The translations under genes and the position numbers were made by a program. Shown piece after piece: positions 1-6,059 of a stretch of DNA of 6,119 nucleotides (the stretch's first letter is position 1; each line of letters begins with the position of its first letter). The stretch is from Helicobacteraceae bacterium (lineage in GTDB: Bacteria; Campylobacterota; Campylobacteria; Campylobacterales; Sulfurimonadaceae), in contig DAOWOG010000086.1 of the NCBI GenBank assembly GCA_030642185.1, forward strand, positions 1-6,119, in the 5' to 3' direction. Under the pieces are notes generated by a model, which had not been told where the DNA came from, did not search any database, and saw nothing but the letters and a program-made list of their open reading frames with translations.

Positions 1-2538
1 GGGGAAAAAGAGCAGCGCATGGCCTGATTCGAGGACGGTACGAAGATGCTCTGTATCGTGAACACTCTTGCTGACCTCAAAACGTTCGACAAACTCTGTA
101 TGAATCTTTCCAAGTGGTATGCGGGTAAAAAAGGTTTGGGAAAGCTCAGACTTGGCGATAAAGCGAAAATGTCTTGGCAGTGCTGCTACCAGGGCATAGC
201 TGTCGAGATAGCTGGCGTGGTTTGCCACCAGTACATAGGAGAGACCTTCTGTTGGGAGGTTTTCTATTCCTTTTACTTTGATAGGTGTGGCAGTTGCATA
301 GGCGAGCAGTCGTGTACATCGCTGTATAACGGTCCATCGTATGGAAAACTTCGGTAATAGCGTAATAGAGAACCATACAACCGGTACGAGCAGACCAAAG
401 ACAGCCCAACTGTAAACAGCAAAGAAGAGTGTACCCAGGTACTGTTTTGTACGTCGAAGTCGGGGGATGATGCCGCCAAGTGTCAGGCGAACTACCTGCC
501 AAGGTACACTTTTGGTTCCTTTGCCGATCAACCCTTTTTCAAAGTGTTTACAGCATGCTGCGCGACGGATCTTGCCACTGGAAGTCTTCAAGACGCTGCC
601 GGGCGGTGCCAACACGATCTTATCAGGCGGTATACTGGTCAGATCGACCGATAGTGTATTAATCTCGTTACGCATAGTATCGCGTTTATCGGGATCGCTG
701 CTTCGCGTTTCCGCCAAAACAACCAGTTGTTCGGTCTGTGTTTTTTGATCCATGCTGCCAAATACGGCGACGCAGCCTTTGCGGATACCCGGAACATTTC
801 CCACTGCTTTTTCCAGCTCATCAGGATAGATGTTGCGTCCTGCACGGATGATGATGTCTTTTATGCGTCCGGTCAAATAGAGTTCACCGTTGCCGATGTA
901 GGCCAGGTCTCCTGTGTCGAGCCACTTTCCGTTAAAAAGGTGTTGTGTTTTCTCGGCATCACGATAGTAGCCGCTGGTGGATGAGGGGCCGCAAAACTCC
1001 AGTCGCCCCTCCCGGCGCTCGGGCAGCTCATGTCCCGCAGGGTCTATGACCCTAATTTGATGCCCCGGAAGGGGGAGCCCATTGGAGATAAACTTTAAAG
1101 TGTTACTATCATCCTCTTTAACCGTTACAGCTGTTCCGGAACGGGTAAAAGTGTCACGGTCAATATGGTCGATGCGTGCACCGCGTTGCAGGGGCGGAAA
1201 TGCCAGTCCGACCGAGGATTCGGCCAAGCCATATACCGGCATCATCGCTTTTTTATCAAATCCATAAGCCTCAAAACGCCTATTGAACTGCTCCAGTGTC
1301 TCTGGGCTGACTGCTTCCGCACCGTTGAATGCCGCACGCCATGAACTAAGATCGAGCCCTGTCAGATCGGTATCTTTCAGGCGGTGCAGGCTGTATTCAT
1401 ACCCGAAGTTCGGTGATGCGGAGAGTGTACCGCGGTAGCGGTGGATCGCCCAGAGCCACCGCTCGGGTCTGGCTAGAAAATCCAGTGGCGACATCACCAC
1501 GAAAAGTGAGGCATAATAGAGACTTCCAAACCATGCACCGATAAGGCCCATGTCATGATAAAGCGGCAGCCAACTGACAAAGACATCTTCAGGCCCCGCA
1601 TCGACGACCTCTCCCATGGCACGGATATTGGTAAGCAGGTTGGCATGTGTCAGTACCACGCCTTTTGGTTTCCCGGTACTGCCTGAAGTATACTGCAAAA
1701 ATGCAATGTCCAGGGCATGCAGGGTCGGGAATATCGCTTTGACTGAGGATTCTTTCAATTCAGAAACCGATACGATCTCCTTAAGGTTGGGAACCAGTGA
1801 CTTTAGAAGCTGCGCGACATGTTTGGCCTCGGGTACGGTGATCAGTATATTTGCGCGGCAGTTGTCCAGTATGCCGGCATGTCGTCGCATGTGATCTTCA
1901 AGCTTTGAGGGGCGTGCAGGGGGATAGATGGGTACGGGTATGCCGCCGGCCATTAAAATACCAAAAAAAGTGAAAAAATAATCTACTCCGGTGGGAAGCA
2001 TGATCGCAACTGGTTCAGCAGTTTTTAGTTCGTGCTGCTGCAGAACGGCTGCCACTTTTTCGGCGCCTGCTTCGAGTTCGGCGTAGGTGATGACCTTACC
2101 GTTTCCGTCGTCTTGGTAGAGCTGGATATGGGGGCGGTCTGGATGCTGCGACACATGCCACCTAAGCACTTCCACCAGAGTCTGCGCTTCGGCGGGTGCA
2201 GCTACAGCTTCACCCATTGCCGGTGTGGAAATCTCTGAAGTCGGCCGGCTCACATACGAGACCTCTGTACCAAGCAGTGTTCGCAGGAGATCCCGTGGCG
2301 TCTCAGCTTCTATATAGATGCGTTCCGGCAGTGCAAGCTTGAAAGCCGTTTCTACCCGGGCGATCAGTTCAACACGTGAGAGGCTGTCGAGCCCGAGATC
2401 TTTTTCGAAACTGCTGTCAAGGGTAATGCGTTCTGCAGGAAAATGGTGTGCATGAACCTCTGTGATAAGGTCATGAACAACCTGTAACAGTTTTTCTGTT
2501 TTGTCGTCAGACCGGTTTTCTTGTTGAAAAGTTTGCAT
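1..2538 (-). CDS. ACP - fatty acyl-AMP ligase - PlsC-type acyltransferase fusion, 3' end cut by window edge
   Basis: The frame is open from ATG at 2538 to base 1, giving 846 residues with no stop, so the C-terminus lies outside. AAGGAGA (2546-2552) lies 7 nt upstream of the ATG. Domains: an acyl carrier protein (about 14-90) with the phosphopantetheine serine S52 in GLDSL; an adenylating domain (about 120-670) with YTSGSTGKPKG 283-293, LPLYHDMGLIG 325-335, YGLAE 436-440, DTGD 541-544, RNIYP 568-572 and the catalytic lysine K656 in SSGKIRR; one or two membrane segments (about 701-729); then a PlsC/LPLAT domain with the NHASYLD (HX4D) motif at 773-779 and FVER 816-819, cut at FFP just before the expected Glu-Gly. 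The RNIYP and LPLYHDMGLIG motifs and the segment between YGLAE and NGLPLPG (about 445-485) resemble fatty acyl-AMP ligases more than acyl-CoA ligases. Inferred job: activate a fatty acid with ATP, load it on the built-in ACP, and pass it to a lysophospholipid or other hydroxyl acceptor at the inner membrane. The acceptor is unknown. The gene is GC-richer than the genes to its right. Confidence 0.93.
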   Translation of the reverse strand, partial: MQTFQQENRSDDKTEKLLQVVHDLITEVHAHHFPAERITLDSSFEKDLGLDSLSRVELIARVETAFKLALPERIYIEAETPRDLLRTLLGTEVSYVSRPTSEISTPAMGEAVAAPAEAQTLVEVLRWHVSQHPDRPHIQLYQDDGNGKVITYAELEAGAEKVAAVLQQHELKTAEPVAIMLPTGVDYFFTFFGILMAGGIPVPIYPPARPSKLEDHMRRHAGILDNCRANILITVPEAKHVAQLLKSLVPNLKEIVSVSELKESSVKAIFPTLHALDIAFLQYTSGSTGKPKGVVLTHANLLTNIRAMGEVVDAGPEDVFVSWLPLYHDMGLIGAWFGSLYYASLFVVMSPLDFLARPERWLWAIHRYRGTLSASPNFGYEYSLHRLKDTDLTGLDLSSWRAAFNGAEAVSPETLEQFNRRFEAYGFDKKAMMPVYGLAESSVGLAFPPLQRGARIDHIDRDTFTRSGTAVTVKEDDSNTLKFISNGLPLPGHQIRVIDPAGHELPERREGRLEFCGPSSTSGYYRDAEKTQHLFNGKWLDTGDLAYIGNGELYLTGRIKDIIIRAGRNIYPDELEKAVGNVPGIRKGCVAVFGSMDQKTQTEQLVVLAETRSSDPDKRDTMRNEINTLSVDLTSIPPDKIVLAPPGSVLKTSSGKIRRAACCKHFEKGLIGKGTKSVPWQVVRLTLGGIIPRLRRTKQYLGTLFFAVYSWAVFGLLVPVVWFSITLLPKFSIRWTVIQRCTRLLAYATATPIKVKGIENLPTEGLSYVLVANHASYLDSYALVAALPRHFRFIAKSELSQTFFTRIPLGKIHTEFVERFEVSKSVHDTEHLRTVLESGHALLFFP

Positions 2539-2694
2539 GTTGCACTCTCCTTTTTGTCGAATCCTCCAAATAACACTAAGTGTTCTTATAATAATCATAT
2601 CCAATTACGAATTAGATTCGGGTATATATTTTTTAAGATGCTTATCTTAGATCAAAAGGAGATTAGCTATTATGTTATCGCTTTAGAGATGCGT
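2539..2694. other. Gap between the permease and the acyl ligase gene
   Basis: The 156-bp space separates two co-directional minus-strand genes. No good terminator is visible for the upstream permease: the only clear stem (2634-2649, TAAGAT/ATCTTA, 4-nt loop) is followed on the minus strand by A residues, not T. Read-through is therefore possible. The AT-rich segment 2585-2600 could hold a -10 element for the ligase gene (minus-strand TATAAG at 2590-2585), but no matching -35 is seen. A small palindrome lies at 2572-2584. Confidence 0.5.
2572..2584. promoter_or_regulatory. AACACT-A-AGTGTT palindrome upstream of the acyl ligase gene
   Basis: A perfect 6-bp inverted repeat around one central base sits 34-46 bp before the ligase ATG, directly downstream of the candidate minus-strand -10 (2590-2585). 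A one-base loop cannot form a good RNA hairpin, so if functional it would be a DNA operator. It is short and could be chance in AT-rich DNA; no regulator is assigned. Confidence 0.25.
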
Positions 2695-3966
2695 TTAAGG
2701 CAAAGCGGAGCGTATCTCTTCGGCTGCTTTTTTCTCATCGACTTTCATCAACAGCAGTAACCCTAAAATAAAGAAGATGGCAACCGATGCGATCCCCGCC
2801 CGGGAACTCTCTGTCGTCACCGCAACGATCCCCACGAGTGCCGGCCCGAGAATAGCGGCAAATTTTCCCAGAAAATTGTAAAAACCGAAAAACTCAGCGG
2901 AATACTCTTCGGGAATCATCTTGGCATAGTAGGAGCGGCTCAGTGCCTGGATACCGCCTTGCACCAGGGCAATAAGGAGTGCAAGCAGATAAAATTCGTA
3001 AACCTGATCCATAGTCGTTGCCCAGAGCGTAATAAATAGGTAGATACCGATGGCGAGGTAGATCGCTTTTTTGGTATCCCACTGCTGAGCGAGATAGGCA
3101 AAAAAGAGTGTGGCGGGAAATCCGACAAACTGGACGATCAGCAAGGCAACAATAAGGCTTTTAGGATCAAACCCTATCGCCATACCGTAATCGACTGCCA
3201 TACGGATAATGGTATCAACCCCGTCAATATAGAGCCAGTAGGCAGCAAGAAAGAGCATCAACCCTTTCATCGAACGTATCTTTTTAAGCGTACCGATCAG
3301 CCGGTTATAACCAAGCAGTACTGTCTGGATACTCCCTTTTTTTTCAGGATTTTTATGCTCTTTGACAAACAGCATAAGTGGTAGCGAAAAGAGTGCCCAC
3401 CAGAGTGCAACAGTAATGAAGGCGACCTTGACAGCCTCGGTTTCACCTGACAGTGAGAAAAATGACGGAAACTGTACCATGGCTACATTGAGAGCAAAAA
3501 GAATACCGCCACCCAGGTACCCAAGTGCGAAACCAAGCACGGAGACACGGTCGAACTGTTTCTTTTTGGCTATGGAAGGGAGGAGGGCATCATAAAAGGT
3601 GTTCGAACCCATAAAACCTATATTGCCGAGTACATAGACAAAGATAGCCATCTCCCATTCTCCTTTACTGACAAAAGCAAGTGAAGCACTCATCAAAATA
3701 CCCAGATAGGCGAAGAGAAAGAGAAAGCGTTTTTTAACACTGCCGACATCGGCAATGGCACCCAGCAGCGGCGCAATAAGTACGATGACCAGGCTTGAGA
3801 GAGCATTGGCAAAACCAAGCTGTGCCGTACTCATGGTCACATCGGCCTCGGCACTGAAATAGGATTTGAAAAAGAGTGGGAAAAATCCTGCCATCACGGT
3901 CGTAGCATAGGCAGAGTTCGCCCAATCGTAAATAGCCCAGGCATAAATGGATTTTTTTTCATTCAT
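2695..3966 (-). CDS. MFS permease of the UMF1 (Atg22-like) family
   Basis: This is a complete 423-residue integral membrane protein with about 12 hydrophobic segments. Family hallmarks are visible in order: YDWANSAY (13-20) in the first helix; GAIADVGSVKKR (69-80), the MFS loop 2-3 signature; NTFYDALLP (122-130); GYLGGG (149-154); LYIDGVDTI (245-253); and QGGIQALSRSYYAKMIP (336-352) followed by AEFFGFYN (357-364). Length matches the bacterial UMF1 family (TC 2.A.1.24), whose substrates are mostly unknown; the yeast relative Atg22 exports amino acids from the vacuole. The ATG start is favoured because an in-frame TAG lies only 21 nt upstream (3987-3985) with no other start codon between. There is no strong Shine-Dalgarno sequence before it, so translation may be modest or leader-controlled. 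It lies just upstream of, and in the same direction as, the acyl ligase/acyltransferase fusion, which suggests but does not prove a lipid-related substrate. Confidence 0.93.
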   Translation of the reverse strand: MNEKKSIYAWAIYDWANSAYATTVMAGFFPLFFKSYFSAEADVTMSTAQLGFANALSSLVIVLIAPLLGAIADVGSVKKRFLFLFAYLGILMSASLAFVSKGEWEMAIFVYVLGNIGFMGSNTFYDALLPSIAKKKQFDRVSVLGFALGYLGGGILFALNVAMVQFPSFFSLSGETEAVKVAFITVALWWALFSLPLMLFVKEHKNPEKKGSIQTVLLGYNRLIGTLKKIRSMKGLMLFLAAYWLYIDGVDTIIRMAVDYGMAIGFDPKSLIVALLIVQFVGFPATLFFAYLAQQWDTKKAIYLAIGIYLFITLWATTMDQVYEFYLLALLIALVQGGIQALSRSYYAKMIPEEYSAEFFGFYNFLGKFAAILGPALVGIVAVTTESSRAGIASVAIFFILGLLLLMKVDEKKAAEEIRSALP

Positions 3967-3972
3967 AAAGAC

Positions 3973-4002
3973 ATCATACCTGTCCTATGTTTAGGATATG
4001 AT
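3973..4002 (-). promoter_or_regulatory. Imperfect hairpin in the permease leader
   Basis: ATCATA (3973-3978) pairs with TATGAT (3997-4002) and TCCTA (3983-3987) with TAGGA (3992-3996), leaving a TGTT loop and a 4-nt bulge (3979-3982). It lies 7-36 nt upstream of the permease ATG, inside the predicted transcript, in the region where a Shine-Dalgarno sequence would be expected. It could tune translation or be a protein site. Support is structural only. Confidence 0.3.
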
Positions 4003-4035
4003 AAGATATTCAAACTGTTGATGATATTTTAGAGT

Positions 4036-4064
4036 TTTATAGCAATATCATTAAAAACGGTTAA
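4036..4064 (-). promoter_or_regulatory. Candidate sigma-70 promoter for the permease gene
   Basis: On the minus strand, TTAACC (4064-4059, 4 of 6 to TTGACA) is separated by exactly 17 bp from TATAAA (4041-4036, 5 of 6 to TATAAT), with an extended -10 TG (TGC just before TATAAA). This predicts a start near 4029 and a leader of about 63 nt. The -35 is half of the palindrome GGTTAACC (4059-4066). Confidence 0.5.
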
Positions 4065-4089
4065 CCTTATTAGTCTATGATTATATCAC
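4061..4089 (+). promoter_or_regulatory. Weak candidate promoter for the exported-protein operon
   Basis: TTAACC (4061-4066), the other reading of the same GGTTAACC palindrome, is 17 bp from TATCAC (4084-4089, 4 of 6). An alternative -10 is TATGAT (4076-4081), which matches better but has no -35 at proper spacing; Campylobacterota promoters often lack a conserved -35. The transcription start is therefore uncertain, about 4088 or 4096. Confidence 0.3.
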
Positions 4090-4138
4090 CATACATTAAA
4101 GATTACTGTATTTGGGTAGTGTGGTGATAAACCCAAAT
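4084..4138. repeat. Two interleaved inverted repeats upstream of the exported-protein operon
   Basis: Repeat A: TATCACCATAC (4084-4094) with GTGTGGTGATA (4119-4129), 11 bp with one T-G pair. Repeat B: ATTTGGGT (4110-4117) with ACCCAAAT (4131-4138), 8 perfect bp around a 13-nt centre. The right arm of A lies inside the loop of B, and the left arm of B lies inside the loop of A, so both cannot form as simple hairpins at once. They end 10 nt before the ribosome site of the first gene. They may be an RNA switch in the leader or overlapping operators in DNA; which depends on the unmapped start site. Confidence 0.5.
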
Positions 4139-4162
4139 TCAATTTGCTAAAAGGACTTAAAA

Positions 4163-4603
4163 GTGGATAAACGAAACTTTATAAGTGTTACACTCCTGGT
4201 ATCGGCATTAGCCTTCAATACACTGGCTGCACAACAACTCAATACAACTACAATCAATCAGATAAAAACCAGTACAGTCTCTTCAAGTATTGCTTCTATT
4301 TTACATAAAAGAGGGCTTGATGAAGATGCAGCGCAAGAGATATCAAATAATCTTGTAGAGGAAGAAGATGAACTTTTTGCTCTCATGATAGATAACCTCG
4401 TCAAGAAATGCAACAGTTTAAGTAAAGATGAGATCTTGGAATATTTGAGTACGGCAGCTCTGTATAGACAGGATGTTCATTTGGACTCATATGCACAATT
4501 AGTCCAAATGATTTCAAAGATCAAACAAAAATCTTTGGATGAAAAGACTTTAACAAAATTGAGTGCCATAGCTAAACAGAATAAAGAGATTTTTATTTCT
4601 TAG
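4163..4603 (+). CDS. Exported helical protein of unknown function
   Basis: A 146-residue protein not recognised as a named family. The start is GTG: an in-frame TAA at 4148-4150 leaves only four codons before it, none a start, and AAAAGGA (4149-4155) is 7 nt upstream; the next Met is residue 75. Residues 1-23 form a Sec signal peptide (K3, R4, hydrophobic ISVTLLVSALAF, then LAA before QQ). The mature part of about 123 residues looks all-helical and charged, with an acidic patch EEEDE (66-70), a single cysteine C83, and no metal-ligand cluster or membrane segment. It is the first gene of a likely operon: the next gene starts 34 bp later with the same AAAAGGACT ribosome-site block, so both are probably made together and act in the periplasm. 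A role as partner of the Spy-like protein is inference from position only. Confidence 0.82.
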   Translation: MDKRNFISVTLLVSALAFNTLAAQQLNTTTINQIKTSTVSSSIASILHKRGLDEDAAQEISNNLVEEEDELFALMIDNLVKKCNSLSKDEILEYLSTAALYRQDVHLDSYAQLVQMISKIKQKSLDEKTLTKLSAIAKQNKEIFIS

Positions 4604-4637
4604 TTGGTACGGTAATAAATAACATAAAAGGACTGAA

Positions 4638-5312
4638 ATGAAAAAAACAACACTAATGATGATAGCTTCTGCATCAATGCTCTTCGCGGCACCGGCAATG
4701 GATACAACAAATATGAACATGCAGGGTAAAGGCATGAAAATGATGCAAAACTGTAAATATAAGAACTCTAAAATGGGTCATGGTATGCAGGGCAAAAAAA
4801 TGATGATGCAAAAGAAAATGGCAAAAAAGAGAATGAACTCTCCATTTCTGATCAAGCATGGTCTTCCTCATTTGACTAAAATGATTATGCCATATATGAA
4901 TGACCCGGCATTTAATCTGACTTCAGAGCAGAAATATCAGTTGACTAAAGTAAGAACTACAACTATGAATGCCATTATGGAAGCGAAACCAAAAGTGATG
5001 GCATTAAGAAAAGAGATAGTAAATGCAAGTGCAGCAGGTGTAAGTGCAAAAGCGCTAAAAGATAAAGTAGCAAAATTGGCTTTGCTTGAAGCAGCGGCAA
5101 CTATGACACAATTAAAATGCATTGAATCAACAAAAGATATTTTAACAAAAGATCAGATTTTTTTCTTACTTACAAATAAAAACAAAAAAATGGAGCATGG
5201 CAAGAAAAAGATGATGCGTGGAAAAAACGATCAGCCAAAACTTATGAAGATGCGTGGAAATCAGTCTATGAAATGTGCTTCTGGAAAATGTGGTCAAGGT
5301 ATGAATAAATAA
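4638..5312 (+). CDS. Met-rich Spy/CpxP-like periplasmic protein with CASGKCG tail
   Basis: A 224-residue exported protein. Signal peptide about 1-20 (KK, MMIASASMLFA, then APA). Residues 21-66 are a Met/Lys/Gly-rich tract with 13 Met, a GHGM motif and C39. Residues 90-176 form a helical core with two LTxxQ motifs, LTSEQ (94-98) and LTKDQ (169-173), the hallmark of the Spy/CpxP/ZraP group of periplasmic chaperones and metal-stress sensors. A basic Met-containing tail follows (180-224), ending MKCASGKCGQGMNK with C213 and C218. In all there are 31 Met (about 14%), 4 Cys and 4 His. At 224 residues it exceeds the roughly 160 of E. coli Spy because of the two flanking tails. Such Met and Cys-x4-Cys features suit Cu(I) binding, so a combined chaperone and copper buffer is a reasonable inference. 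AAAAGGA (4626-4632) lies 5 nt before the ATG; it is the second gene of the operon and is followed by a hairpin. Confidence 0.87.
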   Translation: MKKTTLMMIASASMLFAAPAMDTTNMNMQGKGMKMMQNCKYKNSKMGHGMQGKKMMMQKKMAKKRMNSPFLIKHGLPHLTKMIMPYMNDPAFNLTSEQKYQLTKVRTTTMNAIMEAKPKVMALRKEIVNASAAGVSAKALKDKVAKLALLEAAATMTQLKCIESTKDILTKDQIFFLLTNKNKKMEHGKKKMMRGKNDQPKLMKMRGNQSMKCASGKCGQGMNK

Positions 5313-5330
5313 TGTAACGTAATAGTTAGA

Positions 5331-5361
5331 ATAAGCGAGAGATTTATATTCTCTTGCTTAT
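5331..5361 (+). terminator. 12-bp hairpin after the exported-protein operon, possible terminator
   Basis: ATAAGCGAGAGA (5331-5342) pairs with TCTCTTGCTTAT (5350-5361) through 12 pairs including one G-T, with a 7-nt loop (5343-5349). It begins 18 nt after the stop codon. The expected T-run is missing (GAGCTTGTC follows), so it may be a 3'-end stabiliser or an inefficient terminator. Confidence 0.55.
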
Positions 5362-5919
5362 GAGCTTGTCAATATTATTTGGTTAACATAATATAAATTC
5401 TATCAAAAAAGTATATCTTCTCTTCTCTGTATTTGTATATCAGTGTTTGATGGTTTTTGAAAATAAAATAATTATAATTAAGAGTGAAAATCAATATTTT
5501 ACTTCATTATCCTCTCCATAATATATTTTTATCATAAAAACAACAAAATCACATTTTTAACGGATCGGTACAAAAATATAATGATCCATAAATAATATTG
5601 CCAACATTTCTAAACTCTACAAATAATACAAATGAACCTTCTGATCAATTCCATGTCATCCTGAACTTGTATCAGAATCCCATATTGTCACTAAGGTATA
5701 AAGAGATCCTGAAACAAGTTCAGGATGACATAGTTGAAATAATAATAAAGAGATTTTAAAACTTTGTATTTTTGCACTCTATTTAAAATATAAAAGAAGC
5801 ACAATATAATATTTGTTAGTATTAGCTATCTATTTTTATACAATCTTTCTGCTTCTAAATGTAAGAAATTATATAAGTAGACATAGAGTCCGTATATAAG
5901 GGCTTTATAGAGTATTATA
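5362..5919. other. AT-rich non-coding stretch
   Basis: No reading frame with a plausible ribosome site and protein-like composition was seen on either strand. Composition is extreme (11 of 60 G/C at 5461-5520). No tRNA or other structured RNA was recognised. The only distinct object is the inverted repeat pair at 5653-5731. Absence of a small RNA cannot be shown by eye. Confidence 0.6.
5653..5731. repeat. Inverted pair of 27-nt dispersed-type palindromic repeats
   Basis: The left arm (5653-5679) and the reverse complement of the right arm (5705-5731) agree at 25 of 27 positions; both begin ATGTCATCCTGAACTTGT. A 25-nt centre (5680-5704) separates them. Each arm is itself palindromic (TCCTGAA...TTCAGGA in the right copy, slightly decayed in the left). 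The sequence resembles GTCATCCTGAAC-type intergenic repeats that I recall from many unrelated bacterial genomes; copy number here cannot be judged. The pair would form a long cruciform or RNA hairpin on either strand. No transposase is nearby. Confidence 0.8.
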
Positions 5920-6059
5920 TGAACAAATGTTCTTTTGTTGAGATTAACAATATATAATAAGTGAACACTTGTTCTTTTAAAAAGTGAAAAGAATTATAAT
6001 AAATGAACAGTTGTTCATAATACATAAAATGACAGACTTGACAAATGAACAGTTGTTCA
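5920..6059. promoter_or_regulatory. Four-site operator array, TGAACAnnTGTTC every 42 bp
   Basis: Four palindromes with the core GAACAnnTGTTC lie at 5921-5932, 5963-5974, 6005-6016 and 6047-6058. Their centres are 42 bp apart in all three intervals, equal to four turns of B-DNA, so all face the same side. Sites 3 and 4 are identical and extend to TGAACAGTTGTTCA; sites 1 and 2 end in TGTTCT. TATAAT hexamers occur 3 bp before site 2 (5953-5958) and site 3 (5995-6000), also 42 bp apart, each with TTCTTT 17 bp upstream. The 42-bp units starting at 5920 and 5962 match at 28 of 42 positions, suggesting duplication. The symmetry and size fit a TetR-family dimer site, though no regulator is visible in the window. 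Confidence 0.8.

Noticed and set aside
46..2238. Plus-strand reading frames of 60-103 codons opposite the ligase gene
   Set aside because: They are antisense to a frame with unmistakable ACP, adenylation and acyltransferase motifs, lack ribosome sites, and have shadow-like Cys/Arg/Ser-rich composition.
2364..2576. Alternative 70-residue minus-strand frame starting upstream of the ligase ATG
   Set aside because: It overlaps the ACP coding region in another frame, and its own start has no ribosome site; AAGGAGA is placed for the ATG at 2538.
2634..2649. Rho-independent terminator for the permease gene
   Set aside because: The 6-bp stem is followed on the minus strand by A residues instead of T, and on the plus strand there is no gene to terminate.
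2521..2760. 79-residue plus-strand frame across the permease/ligase gap
   Set aside because: It covers the end of the permease and the ligase start on the opposite strand, has no ribosome site and no recognisable motif.
4084..4138. H-type pseudoknot formed by the two interleaved stems
   Set aside because: The strand crossing the 11-bp stem would be a single nucleotide (4130), too short to span it; alternative, exclusive hairpins or DNA sites are more plausible.
4550..5122. Minus-strand frames opposite the exported-protein operon
   Set aside because: Hydrophobic and His-rich translations are the expected antisense of Lys/Met/Ala-rich coding DNA; no ribosome site or independent signal was seen.
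5921..6058. LexA SOS boxes (GAAC-N4-GTTC matches the Gram-positive and actinobacterial consensus)
   Set aside because: Kept only as an alternative: Campylobacterota generally lack LexA, and four phased sites at one promoter are atypical for SOS control. Knowing the adjacent gene or a genome-wide site search would settle it.
5920..6059. CRISPR-like array: four short repeats with about 28-30 bp spacers
   Set aside because: The repeats are only 12-14 bp, vary in the centre, and are symmetric; TATAAT boxes recur in two spacers and a perfect promoter overlaps the last repeat. No cas gene is present. An operator array explains it better.
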